Counted from the first letter of the stretch, positions 1 to 7,720 are shown. The stretch: 64,000 nucleotides of DNA from Sediminibacterium ginsengisoli (GCF_900167075.1 NZ_FUWH01000003.1:228898-292897); one strand, 5' to 3'. Translations and numbers: made by a program. The notes: generated by a model from the sequence alone, not told the origin.

Positions 1-33
1 AAAAAAATATGGTTATGGACAAATATAAAAAAA

Positions 34-80
34 TATATTCAGCCACAAGTCTGGAAAAAAAGAACTTGTGGCTGAATATA
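34..80. repeat. Perfect 17-bp inverted repeat
   Basis: Bases 34-50 are the exact reverse complement of 64-80, with a 13-base purine-rich loop between them. On the minus strand the stem is followed by a T-rich run (about 18-33), so it could end a minus-strand transcript. No gene is seen between here and the VOC gene at 265. The rest of 1-264 holds one more hairpin (216-247) and no convincing coding sequence. Confidence 0.7.
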
Positions 81-215
81 CTGTGTAATAAATATAAAAT
101 CAATGGGCCAAGGAATCCCCGCAGAGGTACTTGCCGAGAGCGTTACCGCGTCGGGAGGCAATGGAAGTCTTTGCCATCTAACCATATAAGAGGAGTGTTG
201 ATTAGCTTCATCCAA

Positions 216-247
216 TGAAATCGGCCCCTTGTAAGAGGCCGATTTCA
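216..247 (-). terminator. Hairpin downstream of the VOC gene
   Basis: An 11-bp perfect stem (216-226 with 237-247) and a 10-base loop lie 18 bases past the stop of the minus-strand gene at 265-696. Position and stem strength suit a terminator. There is no clear T-run after it, so termination is inferred from structure alone. Confidence 0.45.
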
Positions 248-264
248 ACTACATTTATATCCAG

Positions 265-696
265 CTATTTATAATCCGGATCAAACTCCACAATCCACTC
301 AATCCCAAACTTATCCCTGAACATCCCGGCATAAGTACCCCAGGGGCCTTCGCCCATCGGGCCTTCCACATTTCCGCCGGCTGACAGGCCGTTGAAGATT
401 TGGTCGGCTTCTTCGCGGCTTTCTGTGCTCACTACTATTTTAGACCGGTTTTCATTTTCGTTTACCCGGCCCATGAATTCGGGAACATCGTTGGCCATTA
501 ACAGGTTCTGTTTGCCGATGGGCAGAACGATCTGCATGATCTTGTTGGCCTCTTTTTCCGGAACGTGGAATTCGGCGCTGGCCAGGTCTTTGAAGCGGAT
601 GAGCTTTGTGAACTCGCCGCCAAAAACTGATCTGTAAAAAGTAAACGCTTCTTCGGCATTGCCGTTGAAGTTGATCCAGGGATGAATGGCTCGCAT
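265..696 (-). CDS. VOC (glyoxalase/PhnB-like) superfamily protein
   Basis: 143 residues, the usual length of PhnB-like members of the vicinal oxygen chelate superfamily. The N-terminus has the family pattern of a beta strand, the word NGNAEEAFTFY, then SVFGGE. The middle carries GPMGEGPWGTYAGMF, and the C-terminus has the typical FGIEWIV strand. Proteins of this type fold as paired beta-alpha-beta-beta-beta modules. Many PhnB-like members keep only part of the metal site, so a catalytic activity cannot be assigned here. It lies 66 bases after the AHSA1 gene on the same strand, so it may be co-transcribed with the ArsR/AHSA1 pair; such VOC genes often sit beside AHSA1 genes in Bacteroidota. 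A cytosolic protein of unknown substrate is the safest description. Confidence 0.85.
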   Translation of the reverse strand: MRAIHPWINFNGNAEEAFTFYRSVFGGEFTKLIRFKDLASAEFHVPEKEANKIMQIVLPIGKQNLLMANDVPEFMGRVNENENRSKIVVSTESREEADQIFNGLSAGGNVEGPMGEGPWGTYAGMFRDKFGIEWIVEFDPDYK

Positions 697-762
697 GATT
701 TGTATTTTTTAAGTGTTATGGATAAGAACGCTTTTCAGCGTGCCTATATGTTTTCTTTTTTA

Positions 763-1254
763 TTATGATAATGTAGCCAGCAGTTCTTCCAGGTTTTTCA
801 AAGTCATGGTGAAACCGATCCTGAAGCCTTCCAGTAATTTCTCCAGGCGCTCGAACGATTCATTGTAAATAACGATATGCACTTTGGTAATGCCGTTTTG
901 TTCGCTGAAATTGTAATCCCATTCAGAGCCGGGCAGTTCGCGGTTTTCGTCTTTGTCTGAAAAAGCGTTGTACATTTTGAAATTGGTCTTCGGTGTGATG
1001 GAAGTGAATTCCTGTACCGCCCAGCGTTCCTGTCCATCAGGACTGATCATAGCGTAAAAGCGGCGGCCGCCAACTTTAAAATCCATATACTTTGTACGGG
1101 CACGCATGGGTGCCGGTGCACCCCACTGATCGAGCAGCTCGGGTTTGGTGAATGCATCCCAGACCAGGGCCAGGCCGGCATTGAATTCCCTGGTGATGTA
1201 TACCGTTTGCGCGGCTTTGTCTACGTTGAACTCAAATAGCAGATCGTTATTCAT
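763..1254 (-). CDS. SRPBCC family protein (AHSA1 domain)
   Basis: 163 residues with the AHSA1/START-like layout. An N-terminal strand ends in [25 protein letters not shown], shown here in part by [16 protein letters not shown]. The middle has a beta sheet, and the long C-terminal helix ([19 protein letters not shown]) closes the hydrophobic cavity. Proteins of this class bind hydrophobic ligands or act as stress-related scaffolds; the ligand is unknown. Its start ATG overlaps the stop of the ArsR gene by four bases, so the two are translationally coupled. The ArsR plus AHSA1 pairing is common in bacteria, and the regulator probably controls this gene together with itself. Two other SRPBCC proteins occur in the window (46441-46893 and 60788-61168) but are not adjacent. 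Confidence 0.88.
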   Translation of the reverse strand: MNNDLLFEFNVDKAAQTVYITREFNAGLALVWDAFTKPELLDQWGAPAPMRARTKYMDFKVGGRRFYAMISPDGQERWAVQEFTSITPKTNFKMYNAFSDKDENRELPGSEWDYNFSEQNGITKVHIVIYNESFERLEKLLEGFRIGFTMTLKNLEELLATLS

Positions 1255-1571
1255 GATTTCTTTTTTTTCATGGTGGTTAATAATTGATCGAGCTGGTTAA
1301 ACTGTGTTTCCCAGCTTTGCCTGAACTGCGCCAGCCAGTGATCGAACTCCTGCATTTTTTTGGCGTTGAAATGATAGTAGATCTCCCTGCCGCTATGTTC
1401 CGGCTTGATCAATTCGCATTCGTGCAATACTTTAATATGTTTTGATACGGCCTGGCGGGTCATATCAAATTTCTCCGCCATTGCATTCGGGGTTAATGCC
1501 TGCACGGCGAGTAACATTAATATGGCCCGGCGTGTGGGGTCGGCGATGGCCTGGAAGATATCCTGTTTCAT
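1251..1571 (-). CDS. ArsR family winged-helix transcriptional regulator
   Basis: 106 residues, normal for a minimal ArsR/SmtB repressor. It opens with [17 protein letters not shown], the classic ArsR first helix. The recognition helix region is [19 protein letters not shown], and the wing ends in GREIYYHFN. There is no ELCVCD-type metal-binding cysteine motif, so this is a non-metal-sensing member of the subgroup encoded with AHSA1 proteins. It is the first gene of the pair and overlaps the next gene by four bases (ATGA). Two imperfect repeats of the type GCAACTTT...GTTGCG lie immediately upstream (1587-1632) and are the likely autoregulatory operator. Confidence 0.9.
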   Translation of the reverse strand: MKQDIFQAIADPTRRAILMLLAVQALTPNAMAEKFDMTRQAVSKHIKVLHECELIKPEHSGREIYYHFNAKKMQEFDHWLAQFRQSWETQFNQLDQLLTTMKKKKS

Positions 1572-1586
1572 GTTTGATTTTAATTA

Positions 1587-1638
1587 CGCAACTTTCAGGT
1601 TGCGAATATATGTGCAACTTTTGAGTTTCGCAAATTAA
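1587..1638 (-). promoter_or_regulatory. Putative ArsR operator and -7 box
   Basis: Bases 1587-1604 read CGCAACTTTCAGGTTGCG, an inverted repeat with 6-bp arms. A diverged second copy, TGCAACTTTTGAGTTTCGCA, lies at 1613-1632, 26 bases away. The minus strand of 1631-1638 reads TTAATTTG, one mismatch from the Bacteroidota -7 box TAnnTTTG. A repressor bound here would cover the transcription start. Operator function is inferred from symmetry and position. Confidence 0.5.
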
Positions 1639-1736
1639 TTTAGAGATTTTTTCGCTGAGGCTCCTTCAATAGATGTCAGTGCAGTACGCTACATGTCATT
1701 TCTAAAGCCGATTACAAATTTTAGGCCTGACTCGAG

Positions 1737-1830
1737 GGTTGAGTTATGAGCGCTCAGGCCGCTGGGCATCGTCTTTGCGCCAGCGCTGCTTTGGCCTCTA
1801 TCGAAATGTGCTGCGCATCATTTCGATTAC
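1737..1830 (+). repeat. Hairpin-rich intergenic repeat, copy 1
   Basis: Part of a 495-base gene-free stretch (1572-2066). The segment contains GCTCAGGCCGCTGGGCATCG near 1755 followed by a CTTTGCG word, and a perfect 9-bp hairpin, ATCGAAATG (1800-1808) with CATTTCGAT (1819-1827). Related sequence recurs at 2013-2060 and 63885-63915. The 107-codon open frame across it (1739-2062) has no recognisable domain and is rejected as a gene. Likely a dispersed REP-like element or a decayed one. Confidence 0.45.
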
Positions 1831-1961
1831 CGCCGCTTCGCTCGGCACCGAACCCAAAGAGGCGCCTCTGCAAAGACTGGTAGGATATTTTGGTTGTCAG
1901 TTGATCCTAACGATTTTACTATTTACGCCCGAACCCCGAAAGGTGTCTTTGCAAATCGGCA

Positions 1962-2060
1962 GGGTCTTTACTATCTCGGTGAGGTCTCCGCGAAAGGACG
2001 CAGCGCTGCACGAGAGTGTTGATTCATGGTCGCTTAGGCTGCCGGGGATCGTTTGCATTT
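1962..2060 (+). repeat. Hairpin-rich intergenic repeat, copy 2
   Basis: The part at 1967-2015 aligns with 63897-63945 near the right end of the window: both contain GTCTTT, then a TCTCG-TGA word, then GTCTCC(G)CGAA, GG and CAGCGC in the same order and spacing. The part at 2013-2060 also resembles copy 1 (GAGTGTTGATT, ATGG, CGCTTAGGC, then CGGGGATCGT). This is by-eye similarity; copy number in the genome is unknown. Confidence 0.45.
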
Positions 2061-2066
2061 GAGTCC

Positions 2067-2597
2067 TTACCGGTAAAAGGGCGTATTTACAGCCGGAAGA
2101 AAATAACGCAAGACCACCAGATAAAACGGCATCAGAACGAGCATACAAAGGATAATGATCGTGTATCTGCAGATAAAGTAGCTGATGTTGTTCAGTGCCA
2201 TTTCCTCTTGCAAGGCGGCTTTTCCGAGAACCGGCCTGGTGATAAAACCAGCTAGTATTATCCAGCACCAGAAACAAGCCGTTGCGATCAGCAGTATTAT
2301 GCAACTTGCAGTTAGTGCTGCTGTAAAACATTTTTTTACATTAAGCGGCGTATTGGCCATTGAGAGAGAGCCGTATATCAAATCCAGTGCTTCCAGCAGT
2401 ACCTGTATGGCAGGCAGATAACTGATCGCCAGCATAGCAGCAGTGCCGCCCAGCCAGGCAGCATAAGCGCCGGTTTCTTTATAAGCGATCTCTTCCAACT
2501 TCCGGAACGGGCGTTCTGTTGCGCGCAGCAATGCGGTTATTATGAGCAGTGTTACTAAGGCAATCAGCAATAATAAAAAAGTACGCGAGGCAATCAT
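2067..2597 (-). CDS. Small multi-spanning membrane protein, unrecognised family
   Basis: 176 residues with four apparent membrane segments: about 5-25 (FLLLLIALVTLLIITALL), 48-68, 93-118 and 145-165. There is no recognisable enzymatic motif. A charged stretch (ATERPFRKLEEIAYKETGAY) follows the first helix and probably faces the cytoplasm. It is the last gene of the five-gene operon 7190-2067 and begins 10 bases after the J-domain gene ends. Since the two DUF4407-like proteins and the J-domain protein are also membrane-anchored, it may be a further subunit of one membrane complex; this is inference from the gene arrangement only. Confidence 0.75.
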   Translation of the reverse strand: MIASRTFLLLLIALVTLLIITALLRATERPFRKLEEIAYKETGAYAAWLGGTAAMLAISYLPAIQVLLEALDLIYGSLSMANTPLNVKKCFTAALTASCIILLIATACFWCWIILAGFITRPVLGKAALQEEMALNNISYFICRYTIIILCMLVLMPFYLVVLRYFLPAVNTPFYR

Positions 2598-2607
2598 ATA
2601 AATGGTT

Positions 2608-4539
2608 TTAATTGGTGAAAGTTTGGTTCAGCATCGAAATACGCCATGCCTGCATGTTGCTGATCTGCGGATCTACCTGGCCAGGTTGTGCCCCGCGCAT
2701 TGTTGTTTCCCATAATACATAGCGTTTGTTCTCATATCGGAATGCCTGGCCGCTGTAGGGCAACTGCATGCCAATGAGCGAATGCCGGTACGATTCGCTG
2801 CTCAGCAGGGCAACTTCATAACCATAGTGAGACAGTACCAGGTAACTGAACAATGTACGCGAATCGCAATCGCCGTTACCGCTGGCTATAAATTCGAGCG
2901 GTGTGTAAATGCCAAAGCGCTGATATGGCGCACAAATAGCACCGGCTGACTTAAGATAGTGTGTGATGAACTCGTCGTTATACAGCGCTGCATCGCAGGC
3001 TTCGGATAATACAACACTGTATGGCATGTCCTGCACAAAGCCCATAACCATTGCGGCAAAGGAGGTACTGGAAAGATTTTTTGCCTGCTTTAACGAATCG
3101 AACAAGCGGTAAACACCGGTCATGTACGAAGCATCATTCTCTTTTAACGCATGGATCACTTCATCATATCCTGCCGGTGTTGCATTGCCAGCAGGCAATT
3201 GTTGTTTAAATGCCCGGGCACTGCGAAGTTCGGATCTGCGGTAACTATAATTACCTGCATAGGTATTGCCTGCGCAGTCTGTCCATTCACGATAAAAGGT
3301 GACCAGCGTATCTGCCTGATCAGATGAATCCCTCACCGTTTCCAGAACAGGCGGCGACTGCCGGGGCTGCGATTCTGTTCTTGTTGTGGCAACAGATCTT
3401 CTCGTAGAGCGCTCGCCGCTTAGCAGCGATATCAGTACAACAATATAAATTACGAATACGCAAACTATCAATACAGAAGTGAAATTTCCCTTGTTTACGC
3501 CAGCTAACCGGCCCAGTAACATAAGGATAACGAAGAACAGCAGCAAAGGGAGAAGATAGGGCGCCTTGAGCAGCATCAACACCAGCAGCAATACTCCCGC
3601 GAACCCGCCGCCGGTGGAGCCGAGGCAACCACCCGTTGGCACACGTCTTCTTCCTCCGAACGTGAAACCACCGACATCCCGTTGCCGGTACCATTTGCCC
3701 CAGTAGGGCCTGCCATCCGAATGATAATATTCTTCGCGCACAAAAGAATAACTACCCTCGGTCTTTTGTTCCGTTTTTCCCGTGGGACCAGAAAACTCAA
3801 ACGACATATCAGGCGTTTCTTCCGTAACCGTTTCGCTGATCTCCTGCTCTTCAAAATCATTCACATATCCATAGAACCGGCCTGTGATCGTTCCGAAACT
3901 CTGGTTCTCGTGTTTGGTAACCCAGATGATCTGGGGGTCGGGAATCCGGAGTTCCTGAATCGATAATGAATAATACGTGTTGAGAACGCCATCCCTGAAC
4001 AATATTGTCAGCGGTTGTGGTATGGAAAGCGGAAAAGCCGGGTAACGTTGAAATATGCCGCCGAAACTTTCCGGATGCTGCTCCGACCAGATACAATCCT
4101 TTTTATCAACTGTTGCGGATGCCTGCGTTGCATGGATCAGATAAAAACTCTCCCGCAGGGACGGATCTGACCGCTCCGTATCCTGCGGCGCCCGGTATTT
4201 GATGAATATCGTTCCTGTAATATAGATCCTGATTTCGCGGTACACTTTACGCGTACGTACCGTGGTTTTGGAAGTTGACTCTTGTGCCGGCTTTTTACTG
4301 GTCTTGTTATCCGCCTCGATATTGCGCCAGTATTCATCGTACGCGAACCGCTTTTCATCATTTAACAGTACCTCTTTGGCTTCGTTGATCTCCTTGAGTA
4401 TTTCCTCATATTCCGGTTTCCCGGGATTCCGGTCGGGGTGATAACGGACAGCCAGCTTGCGGTATGCCAGCCGGATCTCTGCCGAGGTTGCGTTCTTTTC
4501 AACACCAAGGATCTTATAATATTCTTTCCGGAAGTCCAT
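2608..4539 (-). CDS. J-domain membrane protein with C-terminal transglutaminase-like domain
   Basis: 643 residues from the ATG at 4539. A longer frame starts at 4632 but would place 31 extra residues before a canonical J-domain start. Residues 5-70 are a DnaJ J domain with the HPD motif at 34-36 (RYHPDRNPGK), which in this family stimulates a DnaK-type chaperone ATPase. A low-complexity linker, a beta-rich region and a GGG-rich stretch follow. Two or three membrane segments lie around 340-410. The C-terminus has the spacing of a transglutaminase-like cysteine fold: GDCDSR (Cys558), YRHSLIGM (His586) and YVLWETT (Glu611). The J domain would face the cytoplasm; the side of the C-terminal domain depends on the number of helices, which is unclear. 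The start overlaps the previous gene by 26 bases. Confidence 0.85.
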   Translation of the reverse strand: MDFRKEYYKILGVEKNATSAEIRLAYRKLAVRYHPDRNPGKPEYEEILKEINEAKEVLLNDEKRFAYDEYWRNIEADNKTSKKPAQESTSKTTVRTRKVYREIRIYITGTIFIKYRAPQDTERSDPSLRESFYLIHATQASATVDKKDCIWSEQHPESFGGIFQRYPAFPLSIPQPLTILFRDGVLNTYYSLSIQELRIPDPQIIWVTKHENQSFGTITGRFYGYVNDFEEQEISETVTEETPDMSFEFSGPTGKTEQKTEGSYSFVREEYYHSDGRPYWGKWYRQRDVGGFTFGGRRRVPTGGCLGSTGGGFAGVLLLVLMLLKAPYLLPLLLFFVILMLLGRLAGVNKGNFTSVLIVCVFVIYIVVLISLLSGERSTRRSVATTRTESQPRQSPPVLETVRDSSDQADTLVTFYREWTDCAGNTYAGNYSYRRSELRSARAFKQQLPAGNATPAGYDEVIHALKENDASYMTGVYRLFDSLKQAKNLSSTSFAAMVMGFVQDMPYSVVLSEACDAALYNDEFITHYLKSAGAICAPYQRFGIYTPLEFIASGNGDCDSRTLFSYLVLSHYGYEVALLSSESYRHSLIGMQLPYSGQAFRYENKRYVLWETTMRGAQPGQVDPQISNMQAWRISMLNQTFTN

Positions 4540-5491
4540 AATTTCTGAAACGATTAAAAAAGTCTTTTTGACTGTCGCAGCCCGGCGCTTTTGTGCGGTG
4601 ATTGCGGAATGGCGGATCGGTATGGGTTTCATAGAACGATATACCGCTTAGGTTATACCGCTCCAGGAAGTTCTTTGTATACAAATCCCTGAAACGTAAA
4701 TAGTGCGTCATTACCAGCGCCTCCTCGGCCTCATTCTTTCCTATATAATACCTGTTGTTGGATGATACGGTATATACCAGTAAAGCCGGTGTAAAAAAAA
4801 GTATCAGGATAACCAGGCATATCACCCACGATGACCGGTAATGTTTTGCTGCCAGGCGAACACGCTCCAGGAAAAAGGGCGACCCGCTGATCCTTGCTGA
4901 CGCGTTCTGAATGGCCCTTGACTGTTGCAATTCCAGTGCTCTGATCCTGACTGATAATTGCTGCAGATCATCCTCATTACCCAAGTTCTTTGCTATGGAT
5001 TGCCGCATCTGCAGCCGTGCAATATCCGCAGCATATATTTTCTTTGTCTGTTGTTCAAAAGAAATATTCAATTCCTGCCTGTACCGGGCGATGTCTTTAT
5101 CCAGCGGCATCGACAATATGAAGATCTCTACCGGCTTGGACAACAGGAACCCGATGAATAAAATGAACCCGCCCCGCAACAGGTTTGGCACATTGAACCA
5201 CCGGCCCTGTTTTTGTCCGAGCGGCTTTTTTGAAATGGTCTGCAACAACAGCACATAGATGATACCGAACATGAGGCTGAAGAACAAAGACAGCAGAAAC
5301 TGCACGTACCATTTATGAAACATCAGCTCGAACGCATAATAGACCGAAAAAAGACTGAGCATCAGGATGACCGCAACAAAAATGGCCGCCCAGTGAAACC
5401 GGTCGAGGTTTTTATCCGCGCTTCTCCTCAGCTCATCATAGTCAATACCGATCATCCCCACCATGAAGCGTTTGGTGATCTTCATTCTCAT
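4514..5491 (-). CDS. DUF4407-like membrane/coiled-coil protein (second copy)
   Basis: 325 residues. Membrane segments lie near 35-55, 63-85 and 108-130. They are followed by the word LSKPVEIFI, a helical coiled-coil stretch at about 140-200, and a fourth membrane segment near 222-243 (WVICLVILILFFTPALLVY). The neighbouring 415-residue protein has the same order of elements, including ISKPVEIRMF after its third helix, so the two are diverged paralogues. The family is recognised as DUF4407-like; no function is established. The start overlaps the upstream gene by four bases (ATGA), and the end overlaps the start of the J-domain gene by 26 bases, so expression is translationally coupled. Confidence 0.75.
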   Translation of the reverse strand: MRMKITKRFMVGMIGIDYDELRRSADKNLDRFHWAAIFVAVILMLSLFSVYYAFELMFHKWYVQFLLSLFFSLMFGIIYVLLLQTISKKPLGQKQGRWFNVPNLLRGGFILFIGFLLSKPVEIFILSMPLDKDIARYRQELNISFEQQTKKIYAADIARLQMRQSIAKNLGNEDDLQQLSVRIRALELQQSRAIQNASARISGSPFFLERVRLAAKHYRSSWVICLVILILFFTPALLVYTVSSNNRYYIGKNEAEEALVMTHYLRFRDLYTKNFLERYNLSGISFYETHTDPPFRNHRTKAPGCDSQKDFFNRFRNYGLPERIL

Positions 5492-6735
5492 GCCTGGTCT
5501 TCTTTTATAAAGTTCTCCGGGTTGCCGGCAATATCTTCCTTCTTTTTTTCCTTCCAGCTGTGTATCGCCGTAGCACTCAGTTCGCTCTGGGTTTCGAGGA
5601 TCTGTATTTTTTCTTTCAGCACCCGTATCACTTCGTGGTTGATCACGAGGTCTCGTTCAATTCCTTCCTTTTCAGGATAATAATTGTGTTTTATCTCGAT
5701 ACCCTGCTGTGCTTTCAGCAGTTCCTTCACATTTTCTTCCATATAATCATAGGGCGATTTGATCAGCATCAGTTTGAAGAATATAGGCGTCAGCTCTATG
5801 GTCATGAACAGCAGGGTGATGAACAACGATATAACCCAGCCGGCTTTTTCATGTGCCAGCTTGATGCGTTCCAGCAGGCCATCCAGCCCGGCAGCCACCT
5901 TGTCTGACTCGTCGAGTTTTTGTTTACGTGTTTTTTCGAGATCGTCGAGTTGCTGCTTTACAGCGAGGTATTCAGGATCATTTTTGATTGCATTTTTAGC
6001 CTCGTCATTTTTGAGAAATTGTTGCTTGAACTCCTGGCATTTATCACTGCATCCGCCGTGCGAGATTTCATAGTTGATTCTGCCCTGTAATGTATCGCCG
6101 ATGGCGTTTAACTGTTTTAACCTTTCCAGAAAGGGACTGATCTGGCTTTCTTTTTTACTGATCTGGCCATTGAATACCGAATCAATGTTCGCCTTATAAC
6201 TCTGTTGCTGCTGGATCTGTTTTTCATGCAGCGCCACATCGATCTCGGTTTTGAACATCCGTATCTCCACGGGTTTGGAGATAGTCAGTGCAATAATAGC
6301 ACCCATTACCAGTCTTGGAAGCGCGCCGACAAATTCCTTCTTTGTAATGGCTTCCGTACCATCGCCCTTACCGGTGCTGGTAACAATGAACCGGTCTATG
6401 TTGAAGATGATCAGGCCCCAGATCAATCCGAATACCAGTGCCTTCAAGGCGGTAGGCCAGTGCGTCTGGTCGTAATTACCCGCGATACCCGATACTGTTC
6501 TGAAAGAATCGATCGCGTTGCCCTTTGGTTCAAAAATGGTATAGAAAGCATACCCGCCGGCAATCGCTGCCATCACGCCCGTTGCAATGATGATGCCGCC
6601 CAGGCAGACATATTTGATCTGATCGCCGTAAGTGCTTTGTTGCAAGAGGTAATGGTCTGCACCGGCAGCCTTCCAGAAGATACGCATGATCTTTGTTGCC
6701 CTGGGCGAAACGTAGAATTGTTTTTCGGTGTTCAT
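5488..6735 (-). CDS. DUF4407 domain-containing membrane protein
   Basis: 415 residues with the DUF4407 layout. Helix 1 is near 42-66, helix 2 near 96-118 with the family words GLIWGLIIFNIDRFIV, and helix 3 near 137-155 running into ISKPVEIRMF. A long charged coiled coil (about 165-285) contains KQQLDDLEKTRKQKLDESDK, and helix 4 is near 293-315 (GWVISLFITLLFMTIELTPI). A cytoplasmic tail of about 90 residues is also helical and charged. The coiled coil sits between helices 3 and 4, which would put it on one side of the membrane like a stalk. No catalytic motif is visible. It overlaps its upstream neighbour (ATGA at 6732-6735) and its downstream paralogue (5488-5491). Confidence 0.85.
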   Translation of the reverse strand: MNTEKQFYVSPRATKIMRIFWKAAGADHYLLQQSTYGDQIKYVCLGGIIIATGVMAAIAGGYAFYTIFEPKGNAIDSFRTVSGIAGNYDQTHWPTALKALVFGLIWGLIIFNIDRFIVTSTGKGDGTEAITKKEFVGALPRLVMGAIIALTISKPVEIRMFKTEIDVALHEKQIQQQQSYKANIDSVFNGQISKKESQISPFLERLKQLNAIGDTLQGRINYEISHGGCSDKCQEFKQQFLKNDEAKNAIKNDPEYLAVKQQLDDLEKTRKQKLDESDKVAAGLDGLLERIKLAHEKAGWVISLFITLLFMTIELTPIFFKLMLIKSPYDYMEENVKELLKAQQGIEIKHNYYPEKEGIERDLVINHEVIRVLKEKIQILETQSELSATAIHSWKEKKKEDIAGNPENFIKEDQA

Positions 6736-7190
6736 ATATTATACAATAAATTTTGCAGCACAGGTTGTTTGATCGTAAAAACGGGTGCGGATATAGCCGC
6801 TGATTTCAGCTGCCCAAAAGGTCTAGGTACAGGTAATTGGGGTTGCGGCCTGCACGGAACAGGTTTTGTACCCGAAACCTGCGCCAGTGTTTTTGCGTCG
6901 ATGCGTATCAATTGCAAAACGAATTTCCTGCTGTACCACAGATTGCCCAGTTTGAGTTCAACTTCAGCTGTATCCGCCGGAATCATCCGGTAGGCCGAGC
7001 CCTCAGAAGACCTGCTTCGGAAACCTAACTGGCGCGACTTGAGGTATAAAGCGTCGACAGTCTTCCAGGTAAACAGCAAATAAGGATTTCCATCCACTAC
7101 TATATTCGTGAAACGAATCGTTTCGAGTGTAGGTTTCCTGAAAACAAACAGGTACCGGACAGACAATAGTATAGCTGCTACCGTTTTCAT
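6732..7190 (-). CDS. Small conserved protein at the head of the DUF4407 operon
   Basis: About 152 residues from the ATG at 7190; an upstream in-frame start at 7229 would add 13 residues with no initiation context. The N-terminus (MKTVAAILLSVRYLFVF) could be a weak signal or membrane anchor. Residues 20-100 look beta-rich (IRFTNIVVDGNPYLLFTW, AEVELKLGNLWYSRKFVLQL), and a proline-rich segment (KPVPCRPQPQLPVPRPFG) follows. I do not recognise the family. Its stop overlaps the start of the DUF4407 gene by four bases, so it is the first coupled gene of the operon. Confidence 0.6.
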   Translation of the reverse strand: MKTVAAILLSVRYLFVFRKPTLETIRFTNIVVDGNPYLLFTWKTVDALYLKSRQLGFRSRSSEGSAYRMIPADTAEVELKLGNLWYSRKFVLQLIRIDAKTLAQVSGTKPVPCRPQPQLPVPRPFGQLKSAAISAPVFTIKQPVLQNLLYNI

Positions 7191-7292
7191 GGGTATTAGT
7201 TTAGTTGTGAGACTGTTGGCCGGTATCACCGGTTTTTTCCGAGAGTTGTGATCAGGACCCGTACTTACAAAAGCAAGGGCTGTTGCGCTTCA

Positions 7293-7520
7293 TCACCTCC
7301 ATTTACGATGGTATCCATCCTTTACCGTTGTGCTGATGAAAGTGCTTAATCCGCTGCCAGCTACCGCAAGCTGCTTCATGCGCTCAATATTAAAAGCGCT
7401 CGTACTGCTGGTATTGTATAAATAATACTGACCACTTTTAAACTGAACAGTAATGCTGTCTGTACCTATTTCATATGCGAGGATACCTGAAGTACCGCTT
7501 AAGTTCTTATACTGTGTCAT
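7293..7520 (-). CDS. KTSC domain-containing small protein
   Basis: 75 residues matching the KTSC pattern: two short beta strands around ILAYEIGTDSITVQFKSGQYYLY, a helical part (IERMKQLAVAGSGLSTFI), and a basic end (TVKDGYHRKWR). KTSC domains, named after a short motif in lysyl-tRNA synthetase, occur alone or fused to nucleic-acid-acting proteins; their molecular role is unknown. The gene lies 102 bases upstream of the DUF4407 operon on the same strand, so it may belong to that transcript or be independent. It is divergent from the TlpA gene at 7721, with a large hairpin in between. Confidence 0.75.
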   Translation of the reverse strand: MTQYKNLSGTSGILAYEIGTDSITVQFKSGQYYLYNTSSTSAFNIERMKQLAVAGSGLSTFISTTVKDGYHRKWR

Positions 7521-7554
7521 GGCTTACAGACTGTTTTTAATTTCAGGAGCAGAG

Positions 7555-7616
7555 ACATTTTCTAAAAGACAGTTGTCTGAATGCTTCGCAACGCTCAACT
7601 GTCTTTTAGAAAATGT
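7555..7616. repeat. Perfect 21-bp inverted repeat between divergent genes
   Basis: Bases 7555-7575 are the exact reverse complement of 7596-7616. The 20-base loop contains a smaller TGC-TTC-GCA hairpin. It sits between divergently transcribed genes (KTSC starts at 7520, TlpA at 7721), so it is not placed as an ordinary terminator. It could be an operator, a 5'-UTR structure or a mobile-element remnant. Confidence 0.85.
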
Positions 7617-7720
7617 TGATCCGTAAAATTACCTTGCTTGAGAATGATATTTTTACGGGAACCCGTAAATCTTCAGCACCAAAATGTTTCAGCTCCGAGC
7701 AACAATGTTTATATTTAAAA

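Noticed and set aside
9..248. Two overlapping 69-codon frames on opposite strands
   Set aside because: Both cross the inverted repeats of this region and show no family features.
1739..2062. 107-codon plus-strand frame
   Set aside because: It crosses two repeat copies with strong hairpins and has no recognisable domain or start context.
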